64,000 nucleotides of DNA, taken from positions 11,881 to 75,880 of the forward strand of contig DATBSP010000031.1 of NCBI GenBank assembly GCA_036559705.1. The letters are read 5' to 3'. Position 1 is the stretch's first letter. Each line of letters starts with the position of its first letter. The notes below the pieces were generated by a model. That model did not search any database, was not told where the DNA came from, and worked only from the letters and a program-made list of their open reading frames with translations. The stretch is from Hyphomicrobium_A sp036559705 (lineage in GTDB: Bacteria > Pseudomonadota > Alphaproteobacteria > Rhizobiales > Hyphomicrobiaceae). The position numbers were made by a program, and so were the translations under genes. Positions 42,393-50,702 of the stretch are shown here, in pieces.

Positions 42393-43952
42393 ATGCCTGT
42401 GGATTCGGTTTTTACCTTCGCCGACGAGGAAGAGCGCGAGATATGCGCCTTTCTCAGCGTTTCTGCTGCGTACGGCCGTGGTGCTCACCCCGTCGACGTG
42501 GTCGAGACGCACATAGCGCGCGTGTTCCTCGTGGGTGAGGACGCCTATAAGCTGCGCAAGCGCGTGCACCTGCGCTTTGTCGATTTCTCGACGCTGCACG
42601 CCCGGCACGCGGCTGCTGTCCGCGAGATGGAGATCAACCGGCCGCACGCGCCCAACATCTACTTGGGGTTAGTCCCCATAGTGCGAAACGAAGGGCGGCT
42701 GCAACTCGGCGGCCGCGGCGAAATCGTCGAATGGGCCGTGCATATGCGCCGCTTCCCGCAGGAGGCCGTGCTCAGCTACCGCGAGGAGCAAGGGCCCCTG
42801 ACGGAGGGCCTCGCCAAGGAGCTCGCCGACATGGTCGCGCGCTATCACCAGGACAGCCCCATCTCCGAAGCGTGCGACGGGGCTCGCATCATGGCACCGG
42901 TCGTCGACCAGCTATCGGGCGCGCTGGATTACGGTCACGCCGAGGTAGCCGCGCGCCTCGTAGCCGCCTTCGAGCGTGCCGCGCCGTTGCTGACCATGCG
43001 CGGCAATGCCGGCTGCGTCCGTCGCTGCCACGGCGATCTGCACCTCGGTAACATCGTGCTCATCGACGAGGTTCCAGTGCCTTTCGACGCGCTCGAGTTC
43101 AGCGAGGCGCTAGCCACCATCGATGTGCTCTACGATCTGGCCTTCCTGCTAATGGACCTCGACGCGCGCGGTGATCGCCAGGCGGCCAACGCCGTGCTCA
43201 ACGCCTATGCCGCATTCGAGCCCGTCGGCGGCGAGATCGAGGGCTTGGCCTGCCTACCGCTGTTCCTTGCCTGCCGTGCCGGGGTGCGCGCAGTCGTGGC
43301 GATGGCGCGCACTGAGCAGCTCGCCGAGGAGGAGCAGGCCGAGCTGCGCGCTGAGATCCGCCGCAATGCGGCCCTTGCTGCCGCTTATCTCGCGCCCTCC
43401 CCGCCGCTCATGATTGCCATCGGCGGCCTTTCGGGCACGGGTAAATCGACACTCGCGGCGCTGCTCGCTGCATTTATCGGCCCCGCGCCAGGCGCGCTGC
43501 TCGTGCGCAGCGACGTGGAGCGCAAGCGTTTGTTCGGAGTTCCGGAGACGCAGCGGCTGGAGCGTCAGCACTACCGCATCGGCACGGCGCAGCGCGTCTA
43601 CAGCATCGTGGAAGACAAGGCGCGTCGCGGGCTGGCGGCTGGGCAAGCCATCATCGTCGATGCTGTGTTTGCCAAACAGGACGAGCGTGCCGCGGTCGAA
43701 GCCATCGCGCGTGAGGCGGGATGCGCGTTCGTTGGGCTGTGGTTGACGGCACCGGCCGAGATGTTGATAGCCCGCGTCGAGCGCCGGCGCGGTGATGCCT
43801 CCGACGCCGACCGCCGCGTCGTCAGGGAGCAGCTGGGATATGACCTCGGCGATATTGCCTGGCAGCAAGTCGACGCATCAGGCACCCCGGAGCACAGCCT
43901 AGCCGAAACACGTCGTGCGCTCGCCGCGGCGGGGATTACTGCGGTGGAATGA
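42393..43952 (+). CDS. Bifunctional APH-like phosphotransferase / P-loop kinase
   Basis: 519 residues. The N-terminal ~340 residues resemble aminoglycoside phosphotransferase-like kinases: VFLVGEDAYKLRKRVHLRF holds the ATP-binding Lys, and RRCHGDLHLGNIVL is the catalytic loop, with FDALEFSE as the metal site. The C-terminal ~170 residues are a P-loop kinase with GGLSGTGKSTLA (Walker A), RSDVERKRLFG and IIVDAVFAKQDER. This fusion is widespread and annotated as AAA family ATPase; the substrate is unknown and drug resistance should not be assumed. Its 3' end overlaps the convergent dehydrogenase gene by 17 bases. Confidence 0.87.
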   Translation: MPVDSVFTFADEEEREICAFLSVSAAYGRGAHPVDVVETHIARVFLVGEDAYKLRKRVHLRFVDFSTLHARHAAAVREMEINRPHAPNIYLGLVPIVRNEGRLQLGGRGEIVEWAVHMRRFPQEAVLSYREEQGPLTEGLAKELADMVARYHQDSPISEACDGARIMAPVVDQLSGALDYGHAEVAARLVAAFERAAPLLTMRGNAGCVRRCHGDLHLGNIVLIDEVPVPFDALEFSEALATIDVLYDLAFLLMDLDARGDRQAANAVLNAYAAFEPVGGEIEGLACLPLFLACRAGVRAVVAMARTEQLAEEEQAELRAEIRRNAALAAAYLAPSPPLMIAIGGLSGTGKSTLAALLAAFIGPAPGALLVRSDVERKRLFGVPETQRLERQHYRIGTAQRVYSIVEDKARRGLAAGQAIIVDAVFAKQDERAAVEAIAREAGCAFVGLWLTAPAEMLIARVERRRGDASDADRRVVREQLGYDLGDIAWQQVDASGTPEHSLAETRRALAAAGITAVE

Positions 43953-44985
43953 GCACGGCCGCGCCCGTCAGCTTGCCGGCACGCAGGCGTGCGATCGCGT
44001 CGTTGGCATCAGCAAGCGGGAAGGTGGTTACGTGCGGGCGGATCGGCACGCGCGGCGCGAGCTTCAGGAACTCGACCGCGTCCTGGCGCGTCAGGTTTGC
44101 TACCGAGCAGATAACGCGCTCACCCCATAGCAGTGCGTAAGGCATTGGCGGGATGTCCGTCATGTGGATGCCGCCGAGCACCAGCGTGCCGCCTTTGTTC
44201 AGCGCCGCCAGCGCCAACGGTACAAGCGGCCCGACCGGCGCAAAGATGATGGCGGCATCAAGCAACTGAGGCGGTTTTTCCTCAGAAGGACCCGCCCATT
44301 GTGCCCCGAGCGCGCGAGCGAGCTTTTGCGCCGGCGCATCACCCCCGCGCGTGAAGGCGTAGACCTCTTGTCCATGGAATACCGCGAGCTGGGCAACGAT
44401 ATGCGCCGCGGCGCCGAAGCCATAAATGCCGAGGCGGCGTGCCGTGCGCACCAGCTTCCAGGCCCGATAGCCGATGAGGCCGGCGCACATGAGTGGCGCC
44501 GCTTCCGCATCCGAGTACAGTTGCGGAATCTTGAAGGCATAGGCGGCGTTGGCCGTCGCGAATTGCGCGTAGCCGCCGTCGATCGTGTAGCCGGTGAAGC
44601 CGGGCCGGTCGCACAGGTTCTCGCGCCCTGAACGGCAGAAGCGGCAGCGCCCGCACGTTGCGCCGAGCCAGGGGATGCCGACCCTGTCGCCGACCTTGAA
44701 GCTGTCTACGCCCGGGCCGACCGCGGTGACGCGACCGATGATCTCGTGGCCGGGAATGACGTGCGGCTTGGGATTTGGCAGATCGCCGTCAATGACGTGC
44801 AGGTCCGTCCGGCAAATGCCACACGCGGCAACGCGCACCACGACTTGCCCACGCTCAGGCGCCGCGACTGTGCGCTCAACGGGCTGCAGCGGCGCCCCGA
44901 CCGCGCCGAGCGCCATGCCCACCATGCGCAACGGTTGGCCGGCGCCACGGCCGCGCTTACTCGTTGCTATTCGCCGTTGCGCCAC
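43936..44985 (-). CDS. Zinc-dependent alcohol dehydrogenase
   Basis: 349 residues from a GTG. The catalytic zinc ligands are in CGICRTDLH and GHE (PHVIPGHEIIG), and the structural zinc site is CGRCRFCRSGRENLC, four cysteines. LGIYGFGAAAHI is the nucleotide loop; the usual G-x-G-x-x-G is present in the form GFGAAAH. It resembles AdhA/AdhP-like dehydrogenases of soil bacteria. The true start may be a later ATG at 44925 or 44916. Confidence 0.9.
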   Translation of the reverse strand: MAQRRIATSKRGRGAGQPLRMVGMALGAVGAPLQPVERTVAAPERGQVVVRVAACGICRTDLHVIDGDLPNPKPHVIPGHEIIGRVTAVGPGVDSFKVGDRVGIPWLGATCGRCRFCRSGRENLCDRPGFTGYTIDGGYAQFATANAAYAFKIPQLYSDAEAAPLMCAGLIGYRAWKLVRTARRLGIYGFGAAAHIVAQLAVFHGQEVYAFTRGGDAPAQKLARALGAQWAGPSEEKPPQLLDAAIIFAPVGPLVPLALAALNKGGTLVLGGIHMTDIPPMPYALLWGERVICSVANLTRQDAVEFLKLAPRVPIRPHVTTFPLADANDAIARLRAGKLTGAAVLIPPQ

Positions 44986-45035
44986 GTCTCGCAGTCCGAC
45001 ACGTCGAATACGCCCGGCGCCGGGGTGCGGCTCCT

Positions 45036-46181
45036 CTACAGGCGGCCGTTGACGGCATTCGTGAGGCTGAGCGGATCGGCTTCACGCCGATGCCGCTGCT
45101 TGCGGGCGTGCTTCCGCGGCGCACGCGAAGTTGGCTGCGTTACGCCGCCTACCGTCTCGTCGGGGCTGACAACCGGTGCATTCGCCGTGGCATGCGTGCC
45201 CCCGGCGTGTACACGCTCGCGCGCCTCCGGCGCCAGCTCGATAACGGCAGGATCGCTCGTGGCTTCCAGCGTCGTCGTCTGGATCGCCGCATAGAACGGC
45301 ACCAATTTCGGCTTCTCGTCGGCGACGGCTTCGCCCTTCTTGGAGCCGGACTTCTTGGCCTCGGCGAGAGCGCGCTTGGCCTCCAGTTCGGCCGTCAGTG
45401 CCGGCAGCGGCTCGAACACCGCCTTGGAACGCAGATGCACCACCTTATAGCCGCGCTTCTTCAGCTCGGTGAGGATGGTCGGCAGCGCGTGCGCAGTCGA
45501 AGCCTTGATATCGTGAAACAGCACAATGCCACCGTTCTGGCGTTCGACCTGATCGATAGTGCGCGCGGCGAGGCGCGCCGGGCTTCCGATGTAGCTGTCG
45601 TTCGAGACGACATCGACGGTGAAGGCGGCGATGCCGCGTTGCTGCAGGTGGGCGAGCAGCGGACCCGAATCGCTGAGGCCAGGGAAGCGGAAGAACGGCG
45701 CGATCGGCTGGCCGGCGGCGAGCGCTACGGCGGCGAAACCGCGCTCGATCTGGTCGGTGGAGCGCTCTAGGGACAGCGCCCGCAGATTGAGGGGATGCGA
45801 CCACGTGTGCGTGCCCATGGTGTGGCCGCGGCCCATGACCTCTTTCACCATGTCGGGATAGGCCAGCGCCATCTGGCCGACGTAGAAGAACGTCGCCTTG
45901 GTACAGAATTTGTCGAGCGCCTCTAAAATGGGCTTGGTGAACTTCGGCATCGGGCCGTCGTCGAAGGTCAGCACGACCTCCTTCGGTTCAAGGAAGCGCG
46001 GCTCCTTCTCGTACTTGGTGAAGCCGCCGTACAGCGGACCCGTCTTGGCGTCGATCTCGACGATGCGCGAGACGCCGAGCGCGTTTTGCGGATTGGCGCA
46101 GGGCTCATCTGCCAGGACCGGCGTGAGGAACGCGCCGCCGGCGACGGCCAGCGCAAAAACTACTGACAAACGGCGGATCAC
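45036..46181 (-). CDS. Polysaccharide deacetylase (NodB domain), copy 1
   Basis: 381 residues with a signal peptide (to about residue 24). NodB motifs are complete: LTFDDGPMPKF (base Asp and metal Asp), HTWSHPL (metal His pair), FRFPGLS, DVVSNDSY and LFHDIKAST. It should remove acetyl groups from a cell-wall or surface glycan in the periplasm. The C-terminal ~100 residues form a Lys/Ala-rich tail ending in a basic stretch (RAPRKHARKQRHRR). It is followed upstream on the same strand by a paralogue 55 bases away. Confidence 0.9.
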   Translation of the reverse strand: MIRRLSVVFALAVAGGAFLTPVLADEPCANPQNALGVSRIVEIDAKTGPLYGGFTKYEKEPRFLEPKEVVLTFDDGPMPKFTKPILEALDKFCTKATFFYVGQMALAYPDMVKEVMGRGHTMGTHTWSHPLNLRALSLERSTDQIERGFAAVALAAGQPIAPFFRFPGLSDSGPLLAHLQQRGIAAFTVDVVSNDSYIGSPARLAARTIDQVERQNGGIVLFHDIKASTAHALPTILTELKKRGYKVVHLRSKAVFEPLPALTAELEAKRALAEAKKSGSKKGEAVADEKPKLVPFYAAIQTTTLEATSDPAVIELAPEARERVHAGGTHATANAPVVSPDETVGGVTQPTSRAPRKHARKQRHRREADPLSLTNAVNGRL

Positions 46182-46236
46182 AGCTCACCTCGGTTGGTTC
46201 GACGCCTCTTACACAACCTGAAACTTACTCGACCGC

Positions 46237-47256
46237 TCATGGCATCAGCCATTGCTTGTACCATGGCACGGATGGCTCTTTGTTTGAAGCTTTGGTGGGG
46301 CCCGTCTGTCGAGATTCGGGACCGGATGTGACTGTGAGGTTGGCCCACGGCAACACCTCGCCGCCGGTGCCCGTCTGCGACCAGGTCAGGGCGCGCGAGG
46401 CCAGCGGGTCCTTGGCGGCGGCAAGACTGCGGTGTGCGATCAGCCGGTCGGCCTGCGCATCGTATGCGGGAAGCGTCGTCGCCGTCATTTTCGGCACGAG
46501 ATGGACGACCTTGAAGCCACGCTGCTTGAGCTCTGCGAGGATGCCTTCAAGCGCTTGCGCCGTCGACGGCTGGATGTCGTGGAACAGCAGTATCCCCTTG
46601 CGAGTCCCGGCGAGCTGCGCCAGCACCGTCCGTTTGACCGCATCTGCCTCACGGGTGCGAAAATCGCGGGAGTCGATGTCGATCGTAAAGCTCGCGACGT
46701 TACGGGCCTTGAGATAGTCCATCGCCGCAGCGCTCGGCCGCAAATAGGGGAAGCGGAAGAACGGCGCGATCGGCGCGCCGAGCGCTTGCGCCACGGCGCT
46801 GAACCCTAGCTCGATCTCGTCCTTTGCCTTGTCTGGCGCGAGGCCCTGCAATTTGGCGTGCGACCAGGTATGCGCGGCCACCGTATGCCCGTGGCTCGCC
46901 ACCTCGCGCACCATCTCGGGATCGGCGACGGCCATGCGGCCGACCATGAAGAACGTCGCCTTGGTGCAGTGCTTGTCGAGCGCTTTCAGGACGGCGCGCG
47001 TATAGGCACGCAGTGGCCCATCATCGAAGGTTAGCACGACCTCGCCGTCTTTGAGAAAGTCGTAACCGCCGCTGGCTACGCGGCCGAACAGCGGGCCGCC
47101 GGCGGCGTCGACCTCGATCATGCGCGACAGGCCGAGGACGTCGTCATGTGTGGCGCAGGCGGCGACCGGCGGCGCGCTCTGCGCTCCGCGCGCCAATAGC
47201 CCGCCGCCGAGCAGCAGGAACGCGCACACAGCCGATAACGCCCCAATACGCCGCAT
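46237..47256 (-). CDS. Polysaccharide deacetylase (NodB domain), copy 2
   Basis: 339 residues with a signal peptide ending near RGAQSA. Motifs: LTFDDGPLRAYT, HTWSHAKLQG, FRFPYLRPS, DIDSRDFRTRE and LLFHDIQPSTAQ. It shares the opening CATHDDVLGLSRMIEVDA pattern with copy 1 (CANPQNALGVSRIVEIDA), so the two arose by duplication. It lies 55 bases upstream of copy 1 and likely shares its transcript. The promoter region is shared with the divergent mgtE. Confidence 0.9.
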   Translation of the reverse strand: MRRIGALSAVCAFLLLGGGLLARGAQSAPPVAACATHDDVLGLSRMIEVDAAGGPLFGRVASGGYDFLKDGEVVLTFDDGPLRAYTRAVLKALDKHCTKATFFMVGRMAVADPEMVREVASHGHTVAAHTWSHAKLQGLAPDKAKDEIELGFSAVAQALGAPIAPFFRFPYLRPSAAAMDYLKARNVASFTIDIDSRDFRTREADAVKRTVLAQLAGTRKGILLFHDIQPSTAQALEGILAELKQRGFKVVHLVPKMTATTLPAYDAQADRLIAHRSLAAAKDPLASRALTWSQTGTGGEVLPWANLTVTSGPESRQTGPTKASNKEPSVPWYKQWLMP

Positions 47257-47462
47257 CCGCCAATTCCGTCCGCCTGGACCAATTGCAACGCGCGCGTGGC
47301 GAACCCCGCGACGGCCCCTGACTTAAGTAGGGTGGAAGAGCTAAAATTCTCTGTAAAAATTTTCCCTGTCGGGACATCTTCGACGGGTTGTTGCATCGGC
47401 GCACCAGCCGCGCAAAGCACCGCGACGTGCTAAACCCTCAGCATCACGAGCGTGATGCGCAA

Positions 47463-48893
47463 ATGTCTTGCCGGGCGGTGTTCGCGCCGCCCGCCGCTCC
47501 CGGAGTCCGCCCACAGATGACCGAGGCTGAGGAAATTGCCGTGCATGGCCGCGGAACGGCGCCGACCGCCGAGCGCGTGCGCGTGGTCGCCGAGGCTCTG
47601 GAGGACAACGATCCCGCCAAGGTGCGGTTGCTGGTAGCGGATATCGAGGGCCCGGACCTTGCCGATCTCCTCGAGCTCCTCGAGCCGGAGCAGCGCGTCG
47701 GCCTCATCCAGGCGCTGGGCGCCGACTTCGACTTCGAGGTGCTGACCGAGGTCGACGAGAAGGTCCGCGACCAGATCTCCGAGGCACTGCCGAACGACGT
47801 TCTGGCACGCGGCGTCACCGAGCTCGACAGCGACGACGCTGCCTACCTGATCGGCGGCCTGGAAAAGAGCGACCAGAAGGAAATTCTAGACCAGCTGCCG
47901 CAGGGCGATCGGGCGGCCGTCGAACGCAATCTCCTCTACCCGGAGGAGACCGCTGGCCGCTTGATGCAGTCCGAGTTCGTGGCTGTGCCGCCGTTCTGGA
48001 CAGTCGGGCAGGTCATCGACTTTGCGCGCGACGCCCAGGATCTGCCCGAGACGTTCTCGGAAATCTTCGTGATCGATCCCAGCTTTCATCTTCTCGGCAG
48101 CGTCGATATCAGCCGGCTGTTGCGCGCCAAGCGCAATGTCACGGTCGACAAGATCATGGACACGGACCGGCACATCGTGCTGGCCACGGCCGACCAGGAG
48201 GCGGTGGCGCGCCAGTTCGAACGTTATGGCCTCAAGGCCGCGCCCGTCGTCGACAAGGACGAGCGCCTCGTCGGTGTCGTCACAGTCGACGACGTCGTGG
48301 AGGTCATCGAGCAGGAGGTCGAAGAGGACGCCAAGCTGCTGGCCGGCGTCGGCGACGAGCGCCTTAGCGATAGCGTGCGCGAGATCGCACCGCCGCGCTT
48401 CTCCTGGCTGTTCGTCAATCTATTCACCGCCGTTCTCGCCTCCTCGGTCATCAGCTTGTTCGACGCGACGATCGAAAGCATGGTGGCGCTCGCCGTGCTG
48501 ATGCCCATCGTCGCCTCGATGGGAGGCAATGCCGGCACGCAGACGATGACGGTTGCCGTGCGCGCGCTCGCCACAAAAGAACTCAATCCGGCGAACATCG
48601 TCCGCGTTGTGTTGCGCGAGACGGCGGTCGGATTGATTAACGGGTTCGCTTTTGCAGTGATCATGGCGGCTGTCGTATTCGCCTGGTTTGGGACCGAGCA
48701 GCTCGGCCTCGTCATCGGTGCGGCGATGATCGTCAACCTGCTCGCCGCGGCGCTGGCCGGCATCTTCATCCCGCTAGCGCTCGATCGCATGGGCTTTGAT
48801 CCTGCCGTCGCCTCGACGGTATTCGTGACGACGGTGACCGACGTGGTAGGCTTTTTCTCGTTCCTCGGGCTCGCCACCCTGTGGCTCAGGTGA
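47463..48893 (+). CDS. mgtE: Magnesium transporter MgtE
   Basis: 476 residues from the ATG at 47463 (alternatives at 47388 and 47517). The N domain of acidic helices (DLADLLELLEPEQRVGLIQAL) is followed by paired CBS domains (TVDKIMDTDRHIVLATADQ and VGVVTVDDVVEVIEQEVEED), a plug helix and five membrane helices with MPIVASMGGNAGTQTMTVAVRAL, the conserved pore signature, near 355. MgtE channels open when cytoplasmic Mg2+ falls; the N and CBS domains sense it. No magnesium riboswitch is evident upstream. Confidence 0.93.
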   Translation: MSCRAVFAPPAAPGVRPQMTEAEEIAVHGRGTAPTAERVRVVAEALEDNDPAKVRLLVADIEGPDLADLLELLEPEQRVGLIQALGADFDFEVLTEVDEKVRDQISEALPNDVLARGVTELDSDDAAYLIGGLEKSDQKEILDQLPQGDRAAVERNLLYPEETAGRLMQSEFVAVPPFWTVGQVIDFARDAQDLPETFSEIFVIDPSFHLLGSVDISRLLRAKRNVTVDKIMDTDRHIVLATADQEAVARQFERYGLKAAPVVDKDERLVGVVTVDDVVEVIEQEVEEDAKLLAGVGDERLSDSVREIAPPRFSWLFVNLFTAVLASSVISLFDATIESMVALAVLMPIVASMGGNAGTQTMTVAVRALATKELNPANIVRVVLRETAVGLINGFAFAVIMAAVVFAWFGTEQLGLVIGAAMIVNLLAAALAGIFIPLALDRMGFDPAVASTVFVTTVTDVVGFFSFLGLATLWLR

Positions 48894-48903
48894 GGAGAGG
48901 CGG

Positions 48904-49356
48904 ATGACCGTCGACAGCAACGTTCGCGTGCGGCCGCTGCAGGCCACCGACCGCGCGGCGTGGGAGAACCTGTTCAAGGGCTACATCCACTTCTATGAGG
49001 CGAAGGTGCCGGGCGACGTCATCGAGGTCGCCTGGCAACGGCTGCTGGCCCAGCAGGACGGCCTTCTCGGCCTCGTTGCCGTCGATGCGAGCGATCGCCC
49101 GATCGGCCTTGCGCACGCGCTTTTCCACCGCTCGACGTGGTCGCCGACGACGTATTGCTATCTGGAAGATCTCTACGTCGATCGTAACGCCCGCCATCAC
49201 GGAACGGGCCGGGCGCTTATCGAGGCCGTGTATCACGAAGCGGACAGGCGCGGCTCGACGCGCACCTACTGGGCGACGAAAGAGGACAACCGCCAGGCGC
49301 GGCGCCTTTACGACCGGCTGGGCACCTTGAGCCCGTTCGTCCAATACCGCCGTTAG
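48904..49356 (+). CDS. GNAT family N-acetyltransferase
   Basis: 150 residues with one GNAT fold. YCYLEDLYVDRNARHHGTGRAL near 82-103 is motif A, binding acetyl-CoA pyrophosphate through R-x-x-G-x-G/A-like residues; the closing EDNRQARRLYDRLG is motif B. GAGGAGAGGCGG precedes the ATG, 10 bases after mgtE, so they probably share a transcript. Substrate unknown. Confidence 0.9.
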   Translation: MTVDSNVRVRPLQATDRAAWENLFKGYIHFYEAKVPGDVIEVAWQRLLAQQDGLLGLVAVDASDRPIGLAHALFHRSTWSPTTYCYLEDLYVDRNARHHGTGRALIEAVYHEADRRGSTRTYWATKEDNRQARRLYDRLGTLSPFVQYRR

Positions 49357-49376
49357 CTTTTTGTATTGGGCTGAAG

Positions 49377-49411
49377 TTGTCATCCTCGGACTTGGTCCGA
49401 GGATCCACCTT
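49377..49411. repeat. Palindromic intergenic repeat, possible terminator
   Basis: ATCCTCGGAC and GTCCGAGGAT pair perfectly around a 3-base loop (49382-49404), flanked by TC and CC. The sequence TCATCCTCGGACTTGG...GGATCC is of the kind scattered between genes in many Hyphomicrobiales genomes. It lies between the convergent GNAT and Cax genes and may act as a terminator. Only one copy is seen in this window. Confidence 0.6.
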
Positions 49412-49436
49412 TCGACTTTCTCGACGCTGAAGCTCG

Positions 49437-50501
49437 CTAGGCCTGTGGAATGAGGAAGAAGGCCAGACCCAAAATCAGGTAGACAGCAAGAAGCTGCACG
49501 CCCTTCAGCCAATTTGACCGGCCGTCGCCGGCGACCTGTCCGGTGATGAGAACGGCCAGCAGTACGGCGAGAACTAGGCCCTTGCCGAAAAGAAGATCCA
49601 TAGGTTGGGGCCCGACGACCAAACTTGCCAGAACCAGCAAAGGCGCAACGAACAGCGCGACCTGCACGCTCGATCCAATGGCAATGGACAGGCTTAGGTC
49701 CATGCGGTTCTTCATTGCTGCCGTGATGGCGGTGGCATGCTCGGCGGCATTGCCAAGAATGGCGACAATGAATACGCCCACAAACATATTGCTGAGGCCG
49801 AGCTCGTGCGCAGTTGGCTCAATGGCGCCGACCAAGATCTCACTCAGCCATGCGATCGCGACAGTGGCTCCGGCGAGCACCGCGATCGACTGCCCAAGCG
49901 GCCACGGATCCGAATGTGCGACGTTCTCAGGCGCGTCGACGCCCCGAAAAGACTCAGCGTGAGTCCACAGAGAGAACAGAAGGAACGCGCCGTAGACGGA
50001 GAGGAGCACCAACGAAATCGATATGCTGAGAGCCATTCCTCCCCCTGGATAGAGCTCTCCCACCAGTGCGCTGTAGGCGGCAGGGATTACGAGTGCGATT
50101 GCCGCTAGCGTCAGCATCGTGGCTTGAGCGCGTCCAGCCGATTCATTGAAGTACTGCTCCTGATGGCGCACGCCGCCGGCAAACATCGCCGCTCCGAGCA
50201 CCAACAGGATATTTCCCACGATCGACCCGACGATCGTTGCCTTCACCACATCATGAAGCCCGGCGCGCAGGGCGGCGAGTGCGATGATCAACTCGGCGGC
50301 GTTGCCAAAAGTTGCGTTGAGAAGACCGCCAACTCCTTCGCCCGAGCGGTCGGCCAGCTGTTCCGTTGCCCGGCCGAGCCACGCGGCCAATGGTAGGATG
50401 GCAATTGCCGCCGCGACAAAAATCAGCAGATGGCTCTGCGGCGTGAGGTACTCTAGCGCGATCGCCAGCGGGACAAAAGCAAGCGTCCATTTCAACATCA
50501 T
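49437..50501 (-). CDS. cax: Calcium/proton exchanger, Cax family
   Basis: 354 residues from a double ATG at 50501 preceded by GGGGGAAG. About ten membrane segments contain the two alpha-repeats: GGLLNATFGNAAELIIALAA near 60 and FIVAILGNAAEHATAITAA near 235, both with the G-N-A-x-E motif that binds Ca2+. An acidic stretch separates the halves. Cax proteins export Ca2+ using the proton gradient. It is divergent from the SulP gene. Confidence 0.93.
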   Translation of the reverse strand: MMLKWTLAFVPLAIALEYLTPQSHLLIFVAAAIAILPLAAWLGRATEQLADRSGEGVGGLLNATFGNAAELIIALAALRAGLHDVVKATIVGSIVGNILLVLGAAMFAGGVRHQEQYFNESAGRAQATMLTLAAIALVIPAAYSALVGELYPGGGMALSISISLVLLSVYGAFLLFSLWTHAESFRGVDAPENVAHSDPWPLGQSIAVLAGATVAIAWLSEILVGAIEPTAHELGLSNMFVGVFIVAILGNAAEHATAITAAMKNRMDLSLSIAIGSSVQVALFVAPLLVLASLVVGPQPMDLLFGKGLVLAVLLAVLITGQVAGDGRSNWLKGVQLLAVYLILGLAFFLIPQA

Positions 50502-50702
50502 TCGCTTCTTCCCCCGTTCGGTCGCGCACGAGGTGGCGGCTGCGGGCAAGATGTCCGGCAAGGGCCTTGGCCTGCAGGCGGCATGCCATTTTAAGGCTTG
50601 GAACCTCTTGCAGCCGAAGTCCAGTGGGATAATGCTCCGTCGACGACCAAACCAGTTACCGCATGAGGTCATGCAACCCAGTCCAACGAGATGTTGCCGC
50701 GC

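Noticed and set aside
47257..47462. Possible Mg2+ riboswitch before mgtE
   Set aside because: The region has an AT-rich patch but no recognisable M-box or mgtA-type leader features.
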